Source: a virus
Strand: one strand, 5' to 3'
Virus record (IMG/VR): IMGVR_UViG_3300032242_000814
Span: 1-36,644 of that record
DNA: 36,644 nt
Shown here: positions 29,914 to 36,644 of the stretch, in pieces
How the letters are laid out: each line of letters begins with the position of its first letter
Numbering within the stretch: position 1 is the first letter of the stretch
The notes under the pieces: model-generated
The model's input: only the letters and a program-made list of their open reading frames with translations
Told to the model about the DNA's origin: nothing
Databases searched by the model: none
Translations under genes and position numbers: made by a program

Positions 29914-30405
29914 ATGAGCAACACCGATTGGGACGATGACGATGACTTCGATTTTGAAGACACCAACAATCAACAGCAAGAAGCAGGTAACGACAATCTA
30001 GTCAAGCAGCTTCGCAAGCAGTTGAAACAAGAGTCTCGCAAGAACAAAGAAATGCAAGCTGAGTTCGAAGCTATTCGCAAAGAACGCAGTGAGCGTATTG
30101 TCAAGGACGTCCTTAATCAAAAGGGTGTAAATCCAAAACTTGCACGATATGCATTAAAAGACCTAACCGACGTTAACGAGGATGCCGTTGCAAAATGGCT
30201 CGATGATAACGCCGAGGATTTTGGTGTGTCCGTACAACGTGAGATTGACCCTCAGCAACAAGCAGACCTAGCGGCTTTACGCCAACAGGACATTGTTACT
30301 CAGGGTGCATTGACACCCGGGAAGTCCCAGAATGCTGAGCAGATGCTCAACGACGCTACTAGCGCCGATGAGATTATCCGCATGATTCAGTCTGGGCAAT
30401 TTTAA
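29914..30405 (+). CDS. Capsid scaffolding protein, 163 aa
   Basis: Very acidic N-terminus (WDDDDDFDFEDTNN), a long charged coiled coil (LVKQLRKQLKQESRKNKEMQAEF is the core) and a C-terminal QxQ-rich part, immediately upstream of the major capsid gene. Position, size, charge and coiled coil are typical of phage scaffolds, which guide shell assembly and are then removed. ATG 29914 follows GGGAGAACGG with good spacing. Possible substrate of the Ntn peptidase encoded at 20305. Confidence 0.75.
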   Translation: MSNTDWDDDDDFDFEDTNNQQQEAGNDNLVKQLRKQLKQESRKNKEMQAEFEAIRKERSERIVKDVLNQKGVNPKLARYALKDLTDVNEDAVAKWLDDNAEDFGVSVQREIDPQQQADLAALRQQDIVTQGALTPGKSQNAEQMLNDATSADEIIRMIQSGQF

Positions 30406-30442
30406 CCAACCGAATCTAACATCCTCATAAGGAGGTGCAATA

Positions 30443-31615
30443 ATGGCAAATAACGCATACACAACCACAGGGTCATCGACTCTTGGAGGTACAGTTGGCG
30501 CAGCTGGTCTAGTCCAAAAGGCTTATGACCGTCTAGTCGAGTTCCAACTTCGTGCGCAACCTCTTATCCGCAACGTTGCAGATAAGACCCCTGCTCGTCA
30601 GGCTATGCCGGGTTCCTCTGTTGTATTGCAACGTTACGTTGACCTTACTCAGAACACAGCTACTCTTACAGAAACTGTGGACCCAGATGCAGTAGCATTG
30701 GCTACCCCAACATACACAACCATTACTCTTGCTGAGTATGGTAACGCAGTACTAGTAACACGTGCATTGGAACTATTCAGCCTTGCTGACGTAGACCCAG
30801 CCGTTGCTAACATCATTGCGTTCAACATGGCTGACTCAATCGATACCGTTGCTCAAACAGCTCTTGCTGCAGGAACAAACGTTATCCGCCAAGGTGGTCG
30901 TACATCTTCAGCCACAATCACTTCTTCAGATACCTTCAACTCAGCAGCAGCTCGTAAGGCTGTAGCTAAGCTACGCACCAACAAGGCTATCCCTCGTAAG
31001 GGTAACCTATACTGGGCAGGTATCCACCCAGAAGTTGCACATGACCTTCGCGCCGAAACCGGTGTGGGTTCATGGCGCCAACCACACGAATACCAAGCTA
31101 ACGCTGAAATCTGGGCGGGAGAAATTGGTTCGTACGAAGGTGCATACTATGTAGAATCACCTCGTCTGTTCGCAGACAAGAAGGGTGCTGACCAAACAAC
31201 ATCTTCAACAACAACAACTGCAGCAGCTGCATCAGGAGCTACAACTCTTGCTCTAACAGCTGTTACATTCCAAGTTGGAGACCGTCTATCAGCTACAGGT
31301 CTTGCTACTTCAGGCGTACAAGTTACAGCAATCAACGGATTGACAGTAACAATCGATACCCCAGTTCTTTCAGCTGGTGTTACATCAGGTGCAACAGTCA
31401 CAATCACACCTGAGACAAAGGTATTCAACACATACTTCGCTGGACAACAAGCATTGGCTGAAGCCGTTGCTGAAGAGTTCCACGTCGTTATCGGACCAGT
31501 TGTTGACAAGTTGATGCGTCACCGCCCATTGGGTTGGTACGGCGTTGCAGGTTGGAACATCTACCGTGACGAAGCGCTATACCGCGTTGAATCTTCATCT
31601 TCAATCGATTACTAA
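30443..31615 (+). CDS. Major capsid protein, N4-gp56-like family, 390 aa
   Basis: Builds the icosahedral shell. The N-terminal AYDRLVEFQLRAQPLIRNVA, the central AAARKAVAKLRTNKAIP and WAGIHPEVAHDLRAE, and the C-terminal VDKLMRHRPLGWYGVAGWNI fit the N4-gp56 type HK97-fold capsid family. Residues ~250-312 (SGATTLALTAVTFQVGDRL to GVTSGATVTITPET) form an inserted Ser/Thr-rich beta domain, also found in other proteins of this phage. AAGGAGGTG at 30429-30437, 5-6 nt before ATG, is a near-perfect Shine-Dalgarno and fits very high expression. Confidence 0.88.
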   Translation: MANNAYTTTGSSTLGGTVGAAGLVQKAYDRLVEFQLRAQPLIRNVADKTPARQAMPGSSVVLQRYVDLTQNTATLTETVDPDAVALATPTYTTITLAEYGNAVLVTRALELFSLADVDPAVANIIAFNMADSIDTVAQTALAAGTNVIRQGGRTSSATITSSDTFNSAAARKAVAKLRTNKAIPRKGNLYWAGIHPEVAHDLRAETGVGSWRQPHEYQANAEIWAGEIGSYEGAYYVESPRLFADKKGADQTTSSTTTTAAAASGATTLALTAVTFQVGDRLSATGLATSGVQVTAINGLTVTIDTPVLSAGVTSGATVTITPETKVFNTYFAGQQALAEAVAEEFHVVIGPVVDKLMRHRPLGWYGVAGWNIYRDEALYRVESSSSIDY

Positions 31616-31632
31616 TAATTGACTGACTGCAG

Positions 31633-31651
31633 GGCTGGGCTAGTCCCAGCC
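31633..31651 (+). terminator. GC-rich hairpin after the capsid gene (weak terminator or 3' protector)
   Basis: GGCTGGG (31633-31639) pairs with CCCAGCC (31645-31651) around CTAGT, 18 nt after the capsid stop. Only TTGTGG follows, so it is not a full rho-independent terminator. It may stabilise the capsid mRNA or reduce read-through into the next genes. Confidence 0.5.
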
Positions 31652-31677
31652 TTGTGGTAAGTCCATTAAGGAGAAGC

Positions 31678-32145
31678 ATGAACAAGTACTACTTCACAAC
31701 ACCTACGACCTCTGAAGGTCCAGCAGGTGGCGGACGTCTGTTCATTCGCTTCCGTCTAACCCGTGGTATTACCGTATACCGCCAAGCTGGACAATGGCAT
31801 GAGATTCGTTACCCTACCGAAGACCAGACTGGTGCAGCTGACCCGGGCTATGTCTTTAAGGGTGGCTACAAGAACTACATAACAGCGCAACAAAGGACTG
31901 AACTTATTGCTGCTGGTTATGGCAACTACCTTTCAACAGAAACAACCCTGACAAAGCAAGCTAACTCAGGAACAACAACTTTAACTGTGGCAGATACCTC
32001 TGGTATCTCTGTAGGCAATCATGCCTCTGCCCCAGCCTTAGCACCGGTGGCAATTACTAGCATCGGAACTAACACCATCACAATAGCAACTCCTACCCCA
32101 GCACAAGCACTATTTGTAGGAGATGTAATAACAGTATCAAAGTAG
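31678..32145 (+). CDS. Conserved protein after the capsid gene with C-terminal beta domain, 155 aa
   Basis: Begins MNKYYFTTPTTSEGPAGGG, then LFIRFRLTRGITVYR and LIAAGYGNYLS, a layout found directly after the capsid gene in other actinophages. After that comes a domain with NSGTTTLTVADTSGISVG, like the inserted domain of the capsid protein. It may decorate the capsid or join head and tail. The start at ATG 31678 is chosen for AAGGAG at 31668-31673; an in-frame GTG at 31654 lacks such a site. Confidence 0.62.
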   Translation: MNKYYFTTPTTSEGPAGGGRLFIRFRLTRGITVYRQAGQWHEIRYPTEDQTGAADPGYVFKGGYKNYITAQQRTELIAAGYGNYLSTETTLTKQANSGTTTLTVADTSGISVGNHASAPALAPVAITSIGTNTITIATPTPAQALFVGDVITVSK

Positions 32146-32154
32146 GGACGGTTT

Positions 32155-32631
32155 ATGGATAAATGTTTAGAAGACGGTCATATCACCAAGATAGCTGAAA
32201 TGGAATACCGTTTAGAAGATGGCGATGTTAAGGAGTATGTAACCCTATACGGTTGCACTCGATGTGATGCCACATCTCCCACAATCTGGGAAGACTTTGG
32301 AGTAGTCAAGAAAGTCATTGACCACAGCAACTGCTCATACGACCCATGCTTTGGATGTAAGGCTAAGACCCTACAGCTAGCAACTGGAGATGCTGCAGGT
32401 CACATTATTCAATCAGGTACTACTCAGAAGAAGTGGGACAAAGAACTGGAATTCTACAGGCAAGCTCGTAAAGATGGCATCCAACCGGAAGGCACATCTA
32501 CCGCTGCTGTAGAAAAGGCATATCAAGCCTCAGAGGTTTTAAACAAAGCCTATGACGGCGGCAAGATGCCGAAGGCTAAAGCTATTAACAAACAAACAGC
32601 AGAAGTAATGAAAGAAATAGGGGCAATTTAA
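32155..32631 (+). CDS. Zinc-binding protein with helical C-terminus, 158 aa
   Basis: CTRCDATSP and a second cluster CSYDPCFGC give a zinc site in the first 65 residues; the remainder is charged helix (KKWDKELEFYRQARKDG). It lies in the late module between capsid and small basic genes. Start ATG 32155 after GGGACGG. Its stop overlaps the next ATG (TAATG). Could be a virion component or a packaged host-acting protein; unknown. Confidence 0.58.
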   Translation: MDKCLEDGHITKIAEMEYRLEDGDVKEYVTLYGCTRCDATSPTIWEDFGVVKKVIDHSNCSYDPCFGCKAKTLQLATGDAAGHIIQSGTTQKKWDKELEFYRQARKDGIQPEGTSTAAVEKAYQASEVLNKAYDGGKMPKAKAINKQTAEVMKEIGAI

Positions 32632-32807
32632 TGGCAATGCACAACGACAAAGCTCAAGACGCCAAGGTTATGAAGGGCATGAAGCCTGCTCAAAAGGCAG
32701 CCTTTAAAAAAGCTGACACCAAGATGGATGTTAAGAAGCCTTCAGCTAAGGCAGACATGAAAATGGACAAGGCGCTTGCAAAGCGCATCATGAAGAAAGG
32801 CAAATAA
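32631..32807 (+). CDS. Tiny Lys/Met-rich basic protein, 58 aa
   Basis: Almost half the residues are Lys, Ala or Met (KVMKGMKPAQKAAFKKADTK is typical), ending RIMKKGK. Net charge is strongly positive, as in histone-like or DNA-neutralising proteins. ATG overlaps the previous stop. The codons for the final KKGK contain AAGAAAGG, which lies about 11 nt before the next ATG and can serve as its ribosome site. First of a run of tiny basic genes. Confidence 0.6.
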   Translation: MAMHNDKAQDAKVMKGMKPAQKAAFKKADTKMDVKKPSAKADMKMDKALAKRIMKKGK

Positions 32808-32809
32808 TT

Positions 32810-32938
32810 ATGTGTACAGAATGCGGATGTCAAGATACAGCAGTAACAATTAAGGCACCAGTTAGAGTTGCGAAGGGTCAAGATGCTTCAATCATCAAAG
32901 GCTTCGACGTACCACCCCCATATGGAAAAGGAAAATAA
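32810..32938 (+). CDS. Tiny Cys-rich/basic protein, 42 aa
   Basis: Starts MCTECGCQD, a C-x-x-C-x-C cluster at the very N-terminus, then IKAPVRVAKGQDASIIKG and ends PPPYGKGK. Too short for a family match. Starts 2 nt after the previous stop and ends 2 nt before the next ATG, with AAAAGGAAAA before that start. Part of the basic cassette. Confidence 0.52.
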   Translation: MCTECGCQDTAVTIKAPVRVAKGQDASIIKGFDVPPPYGKGK

Positions 32939-32940
32939 AA

Positions 32941-33135
32941 ATGGCAGATATGCTAAACCCAAAGACTCGTAGCTCAGCTACTGATGTCTCATCAGTAAAC
33001 AAGGCTGACTTCCACGGTGGAGTCGCGCCAGCAGAAGCACCAATGTCAGCACCACGCACAGGCGTAGTCGGCATGGGACCTTCAGAAGTAGTACAAGGTA
33101 TCTACGTACAACCTGAAGCAGGTCGTGCTAAGTAA
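32941..33135 (+). CDS. Hypothetical small protein, 64 aa
   Basis: Not recognised. Ala, Pro, Ser and Gly rich, with VVGMGPSEVVQGIYVQPEAG near the C-terminus and a few charged residues; less basic than its neighbours. ATG 32941 follows GGAAAAGGAAAA. The stop overlaps the next start (TAATG). Possibly a minor virion protein. Confidence 0.55.
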   Translation: MADMLNPKTRSSATDVSSVNKADFHGGVAPAEAPMSAPRTGVVGMGPSEVVQGIYVQPEAGRAK

Positions 33136-33296
33136 TGCCAAATAGAATCCCAACACCGGGTATCCCTGCGGTTGGCGTTCGTAAAGCTGCTACAGATAAT
33201 GCAGCAGTAAACGTCAAAGACCATGGAACAGTAGGCGGAAAAGTCAAAGGCTCTCCAGCTAAAGGTCCTACAGCTTTTAGCAAGGTAGTTAAGTAA
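33135..33296 (+). CDS. Tiny basic protein, 53 aa
   Basis: Frame between two TAATG overlaps, at 33135 and 33296. Begins MPNRIPTPGIPAVGVRK, with Gly/Lys-rich GTVGGKVKGSPAKGP, and ends FSKVVK. Basic and likely disordered. The coding of its last codons includes AAGG about 10 nt before the next ATG. Belongs to the cassette of tiny basic late genes. Confidence 0.55.
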   Translation: MPNRIPTPGIPAVGVRKAATDNAAVNVKDHGTVGGKVKGSPAKGPTAFSKVVK

Positions 33297-33475
33297 TGCC
33301 TAAGGGCATGGGCTTTGCAGCCGCACAAAAATCAATAGCAAAGAAGCAAGGCATTCCTATGAAGAATGCTGGAGCTATCTTAGCAGCAGGTGCTCGTAAA
33401 GCATCACCAGCTGCTGTAAAGGCTAACCCAAACCTAAAGAAGGTTTCTGGAGTTAAAGCCAAAAAAAATAAGTAA
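33296..33475 (+). CDS. Tiny Ala/Lys-rich basic protein, 59 aa
   Basis: Starts on the previous stop. Begins MPKGMGFAAAQKSIAKKQ and ends VSGVKAKKNK; Ala and Lys make up nearly half of it, resembling the Ala/Lys tails of linker-histone-like proteins. A terminator-like hairpin follows at 33482-33506, so it ends this sub-block. Confidence 0.55.
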   Translation: MPKGMGFAAAQKSIAKKQGIPMKNAGAILAAGARKASPAAVKANPNLKKVSGVKAKKNK

Positions 33476-33481
33476 TTGAAC

Positions 33482-33512
33482 CCCTGCTCTCCACGTGCGG
33501 GCAGGGTTTCTT
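33482..33512 (+). terminator. Possible terminator within the small-gene cassette
   Basis: CCCTGC (33482-33487) pairs with GCAGGG (33501-33506), with a 13-nt loop, followed by TTTCTT. The stem is short and the T-tract is broken, so termination is probably partial. It lies in the only sizeable gap of the cassette (33476-33529). Confidence 0.55.
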
Positions 33513-33529
33513 AAGTAAAGGACGGAACA

Positions 33530-33832
33530 ATGGCTAGTTCACCAGCATGGCAACGCAAAGAAGGCAAATCACCTACGGGTGGATTAAATGCAAAGGGACG
33601 TGCATCTGCTAAAGCTCAAGGTTCAAATCTAAAGCCACCTGTTAAGTCTGGTGATAATCCACGCAGAGCAAGTTTCCTTGCTCGCATGGGTAACATGCCC
33701 GGACCAGAGCATAAACCAAATGGTGACCCTACTCGTTTATTGCTATCACTTCAAGCATGGGGTGCATCTTCTAAAGCTGATGCCAAAAAGAAAGCCGCTG
33801 CTATTAGCGCAAGAAACAAGGGTAAAAAATAA
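33530..33832 (+). CDS. DUF6321-like conserved phage protein, 100 aa
   Basis: SPAWQRKEGKSPTGGLNAKG followed by LKPPVKSG and RASFLARMGNMPGPEHKPNG is a pattern I know from a widespread small protein family of marine and freshwater phages (DUF6321, from memory). The C-terminus is Lys-rich (KADAKKKAAAISARNKGKK). Function unknown, but it often lies in structural modules. ATG 33530 follows AAGGACGG. Stop overlaps the next start. Confidence 0.7.
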   Translation: MASSPAWQRKEGKSPTGGLNAKGRASAKAQGSNLKPPVKSGDNPRRASFLARMGNMPGPEHKPNGDPTRLLLSLQAWGASSKADAKKKAAAISARNKGKK

Positions 33833-33990
33833 TGGCTAAAAAAGTCTGGGAAACACCTAACCCTAAGAAGAAATCAACACCTTTAACATCATCGCAAAAA
33901 TCCTCAGCCAAAGCTGCAGCTAAGAAAGCTGGCAGACCTTATCCAAATCTTGTAGACAATATGAGGGCTGCACAAAAGAAGGGCAAATAA
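33832..33990 (+). CDS. Tiny basic phage protein, 52 aa
   Basis: Begins MAKKVWETPNPKKKSTPL and continues SSAKAAAKKAGRPYPNLVDN, ending AAQKKGK. The GRPYPNLVDNM block recurs, in my memory, in small proteins of other aquatic phages, often next to the DUF6321-like gene. Starts and ends with TAATG overlaps. The final KKGK codons (AAGAAGGGCAAA) form a ribosome site for the next ATG. Confidence 0.62.
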   Translation: MAKKVWETPNPKKKSTPLTSSQKSSAKAAAKKAGRPYPNLVDNMRAAQKKGK

Positions 33991-34184
33991 TGGCTATTAT
34001 TAAAATTCAAGGACAAACCCACAAGGTCACCAAGACAGCGAGTGGCAAAATTGTCGTAAGCCATCCTTCAGACCCTAAGAAAACTTATGACCTTACAAAG
34101 CTTCGTGGTGCTAAAACCATTGAAGCAGGGGTTGAGTCAGTAAAGAATTACCACAAAAAGAACCCAGTCAAGAAAGGCAAGTAA
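33990..34184 (+). CDS. Small basic protein, 64 aa
   Basis: MAIIKIQGQTHKVTKTASGK begins a short beta-like domain, then SDPKKTYDLTKLRGAKTIEAG and a basic end YHKKNPVKKGK. TAATG overlaps at both ends. The last codons AAGAAAGGCAAG again provide a ribosome site for the next gene. Possibly DNA-binding in the virion; not shown. Confidence 0.58.
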   Translation: MAIIKIQGQTHKVTKTASGKIVVSHPSDPKKTYDLTKLRGAKTIEAGVESVKNYHKKNPVKKGK

Positions 34185-34516
34185 TGGCTACATACGGTAC
34201 CGCAACTTACAATGGTACGACATACACATTGTATGGACGTCCGGGTTCAACGCTCATTGATGAGCTGAATCGTCTTGCCAATGGTGGAAACTATCCAGCA
34301 TATACTTCATACCTTGATGCCCAAGGTGCTGCCAACAAATGGGCAGGAACAACAGGTAAGGCAATCCTAGGAGCGCTTAACTATAAAGCTAGCTCTACTC
34401 GCCAAGCACCTGCTTACAAAGAATTCAATGCAGTTTGTAATGAACTAGCTAATACCGCAACCACTGCCGACAAATACCTAGAAGCGGTTACCGCATTAAG
34501 GACCCTTGCCTCCTAA
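34184..34516 (+). CDS. Conserved late hypothetical protein, 110 aa
   Basis: An N-terminal beta part (GTATYNGTTYTLYGRPG) then helical ANKWAGTTGKAILGALNYKA and AVCNELANTATTADKYLE. The NxWAxTTGxxLxGALNxKA pattern is shared with small proteins of other actinophages in tail regions. TAATG overlaps with both neighbours. Role unknown; may be a tail or connector component. Confidence 0.6.
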   Translation: MATYGTATYNGTTYTLYGRPGSTLIDELNRLANGGNYPAYTSYLDAQGAANKWAGTTGKAILGALNYKASSTRQAPAYKEFNAVCNELANTATTADKYLEAVTALRTLAS

Positions 34517-35442
34517 TGACAACTACTCTTGCAGATTTAATTAACGATACACAGCTTGACATTCAGGGCTTTACCTACCGTCAAGACCGTCAGACTTATC
34601 TAACACAGCCTTGCACCTCTGGAGACTTAGTTCTCTATGTAGCTGCCACCGATAACATCGGCAAAGGCATCATTGAAATTGACGAAGAAATGATGTGGGT
34701 TGATTCCTATGACCGTCAAACTAATACTATTACTATTGCCCCATTTGGTCGCGGATACAATTCGACAGCGGTTAGCCCTCATTCGCTTAACGCTAAAGTT
34801 GTCATTACGCCCACCTACCCACGAATAGCGGTAATGCGAGCTATTAACGATACAGTTAATGCGGTATATCCAAAAGTGTTTTCAGTAGGCGCAACAGACT
34901 TTAGTTTCTTAGCTTCTCGTACAACTTATCAGGTTCCATCAGAAGCAATTCAAATTTTACACATGGCATGGCAGACCGTAGGTCCTACCAAGGAATGGCT
35001 ACCAATTCGTCAATGGCGTTGGGACCCATTAGCTGATACAGCTTACTGGGGTGTCTCATCTCCAGACGGAGTATCTTCAGGATACAGCCGTACCGTATCT
35101 GTTTACGATAACGTCCTACCGGGACGTACTATCCACTGCGTATATGCCAAGCAACCTACGCCAATGACTAACGAAACAGATAACTTTGAGTCAGTTACGG
35201 GACTGCCTTCATCTATGCGAGATGTAATTATCTACGGTGCTGCAGCCCGTTTAACATCTTATGTAGACCCTGCTCGTATGTCTATTACCTCTGCTGCCGC
35301 AGATGAGTTTGATTCCAAGCGTCCTTATGGCACTGGTATCAACGTAAGCAAGAACCTTATGCAGATGTATATGCAACGTCTTGAAGAAGAATCATTAAAG
35401 CAAAAGCTTCAGTTCCCCGCCCGAGTCCACTACAGCCGATAG
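34516..35442 (+). CDS. Head-tail adaptor / tail tubular protein A-like, 308 aa
   Basis: Begins TTLADLINDTQLDIQG, has a beta insertion of about residues 33-95 (SGDLVLYVAATDNIGKG, with EIDEEMMWVDSYD and FGRGYNSTAVSPHS), then a helical and beta part and a long C-terminal helix (LMQMYMQRLEEESLKQKL) followed by RVHYSR. This layout resembles T7 gp11-like adaptors that seal the portal in podoviruses. Position before the tail fibre fits. The stop is 8 nt before the fibre start. Confidence 0.65.
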   Translation: MTTTLADLINDTQLDIQGFTYRQDRQTYLTQPCTSGDLVLYVAATDNIGKGIIEIDEEMMWVDSYDRQTNTITIAPFGRGYNSTAVSPHSLNAKVVITPTYPRIAVMRAINDTVNAVYPKVFSVGATDFSFLASRTTYQVPSEAIQILHMAWQTVGPTKEWLPIRQWRWDPLADTAYWGVSSPDGVSSGYSRTVSVYDNVLPGRTIHCVYAKQPTPMTNETDNFESVTGLPSSMRDVIIYGAAARLTSYVDPARMSITSAAADEFDSKRPYGTGINVSKNLMQMYMQRLEEESLKQKLQFPARVHYSR

Positions 35443-35450
35443 GTCGATAG

Positions 35451-36644
35451 ATGACACCAGTAACACGCAAATACTCATCCCGGTCCCAACAGACCACGCT
35501 CACGGGTTCAGTAACCTCTGGAGCCACAGTGCTACCAGTGGCTTCTGCAGCCGTTCTTATGCCCGGCATTACCCTTGCCGCTGGTCAAACCTTTACGGTT
35601 GTTATTGACCCAGATACTGCCCTTGAAGAAATCTTAGATGTTACGGCATCCAGCTCTACAACCCTTACAGTTACTCGTTCTCGTGACGGCTCATCAGCGG
35701 TAGACCACTCAGCTGGCGCAATCATTCGCCACATGGTTATTGGTCGTGACCTTCAAGAAGCCAACACACACAGCATTACCTCTACTGGAGTGCATGGGCT
35801 TACAGGTACTGTACTTGGCGATAGCGATTCTCAAACAGTTTCTAACAAGACTTTAGGCTCTGACCTAGCAGCTGGTGGTTACAAGATTACTGGTCTTGCT
35901 AACCCAGCTAGCAACCAAGATGCAGCAACTAAGTACTATGTAGATGGCAACATCTCTACAGGTGCAACCAACGCTGCAGCTGCTGCTACATCTGCTACCA
36001 GTGCTGCTACTTCAGCCACCTCTGCTGCTAACTCAGCATCGGCTGCTTCAACTTCAGCAAGCAGTGCATCTACCTCAGCTTCTTCTGCTGCAACTTCAGC
36101 ATCTAGTGCAGCCACATCTGCTACATCTGCTGCTGCTTCTGCTAGTGCTGCTTCAGGTGCTGCATCGTCTGCAACCTCTGCCGCTACCTCAGCGACAAGC
36201 GCTGCAAACTCAGCAACCGCTGCAAGCACATCAGCCACAAGCGCAGCTAACTCTGCTACTGCAGCTTCAACTAGCGCTACAAGCGCTGCTGCATCGGCTA
36301 CATCAGCTGGCTCTTCAGCAACTACTGCTAGCAACTCTGCTGCAGCTGCTGCTACCTCAGCATCTTCAGCCGCTACATCGGCTTCATCTGCTGCAACCAG
36401 CGCTTCATCGGCTGCTACTTCCTACACGGCAGTGGTTAACCAAACTGGTTCAGGTATCGTCCGTGACATGGGTCTCATCAGTGACCCTGATACAACCACC
36501 GGTACTTATGTAAGCATTGCGACCCTTACAACCCAAGCACAGACCTCTGCAACTTCGGCTGCAACCTCGGCTAGCTCGGCAGCAACCTCAGCGTCTTCTG
36601 CCCTTACAAGCCAAACTGCGGCTGCTACGAGTGCAACCAGTGCC
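35451..36644 (+). CDS. Tail fibre with Ala/Ser/Thr repeats (runs off the right edge), 398 codons present
   Basis: Residues ~1-90 contain a small beta domain (SGATVLPVASAAVLM, then SSTTLTVTRSRDGSSAVDHS). A fibre-type hinge follows: LAAGGYKITGLANPASNQDAATKYYVDGN, given here in part as ITGLANPASNQDAATKYY. From ~164 on come about 100 residues of ATSA/ATSAAS-type repeats, likely a trimeric coil, then an INTerruption VVNQTGSGIVRDMGLISDPD and more repeats. The frame is open to the last base and joins seven codons at 1-21 if the molecule is circular. ATG 35451 lies 9 nt after the adaptor stop. Likely receptor-binding or fibre shaft. Confidence 0.8.
   Translation, partial: MTPVTRKYSSRSQQTTLTGSVTSGATVLPVASAAVLMPGITLAAGQTFTVVIDPDTALEEILDVTASSSTTLTVTRSRDGSSAVDHSAGAIIRHMVIGRDLQEANTHSITSTGVHGLTGTVLGDSDSQTVSNKTLGSDLAAGGYKITGLANPASNQDAATKYYVDGNISTGATNAAAAATSATSAATSATSAANSASAASTSASSASTSASSAATSASSAATSATSAAASASAASGAASSATSAATSATSAANSATAASTSATSAANSATAASTSATSAAASATSAGSSATTASNSAAAAATSASSAATSASSAATSASSAATSYTAVVNQTGSGIVRDMGLISDPDTTTGTYVSIATLTTQAQTSATSAATSASSAATSASSALTSQTAAATSATSA

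Noticed and set aside
35936-36334. Long Ala/Val/Leu-rich open frame on the minus strand opposite the tail fibre
   Set aside because: It is the reverse reading of the ATSA-type repeats; the simple repeat keeps every frame open. No ribosome site and no sensible protein.
35944-36513. Leu/Gln-rich plus-strand frame within the tail fibre
   Set aside because: Same cause: a shifted reading of the GCT/ACA/TCA-rich repeats. The fibre frame has the recognisable hinge motif and start.

Overview
The window looks like the genome of a lytic, short-tailed (podovirus-like) phage of a low-GC actinobacterium, probably a freshwater or related planktonic one. The actinobacterial assignment rests on a WhiB-type Fe-S regulator (3667-3903), a FmdB-type zinc ribbon, and terminase, portal, tail and small-protein sequences that resemble known actinophage families. 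The moderate-to-low GC content argues against a high-GC streptomycete or mycobacterial host. I see no integrase, repressor, insertion sequence, rRNA, tRNA or CRISPR array.

Layout. (1) 1-3240, plus strand: end of the tail and lysis module: last codons of a tail fibre, terminator, beta-rich tail protein, one-TM protein, CHAP endolysin, zinc-ribbon micro-ORF, holin, strong terminator. (2) 3219-15480, minus strand: a dense early operon, mostly with ATGA or TAATG stop-start overlaps. It carries a PD-(D/E)XK protein, WhiB, FmdB, methyltransferase, glycosyltransferase, sigma-like factor, metallophosphoesterase, dNMP kinase, CHC2/TOPRIM primase split over two frames, Holliday-junction resolvase, DnaB-like ATPase, a Cas4-like nuclease split by a nested membrane micro-ORF, a secreted lytic transglycosylase and many zinc-ribbon microproteins. 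(3) 15481-16254: a 774-bp divergent non-coding control region with several palindromes and repeats. (4) 16255-36644, plus strand: late module with TerL (N-terminal HTH), portal, a proteasome/HslV-like peptidase, a 1780-residue virion protein, three internal virion proteins, scaffold, N4-gp56-like major capsid protein, a cassette of tiny lysine-rich proteins, a head-tail adaptor and a tail fibre that runs off the right edge.

The tail-fibre frame at base 36644 continues without a break into base 1 and stops at 22-24, and the late module then runs on into the tail and lysis genes. The window therefore very probably is a complete genome opened inside the tail-fibre gene. If so, the phage has primase, helicase, recombination nuclease and resolvase but no recognisable DNA polymerase, and would use the host enzyme.

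The most unusual points are: a Thr-nucleophile proteasome-fold peptidase in the capsid module where a maturation protease might sit; a run of tiny basic proteins whose shared KKGK-like tails also encode the Shine-Dalgarno of the next gene; a Cas4-like nuclease and a primase each broken into two reading frames; and a zinc-ribbon gene apparently started from ATT. Functions are inferred from motifs read by eye; no database search was possible.
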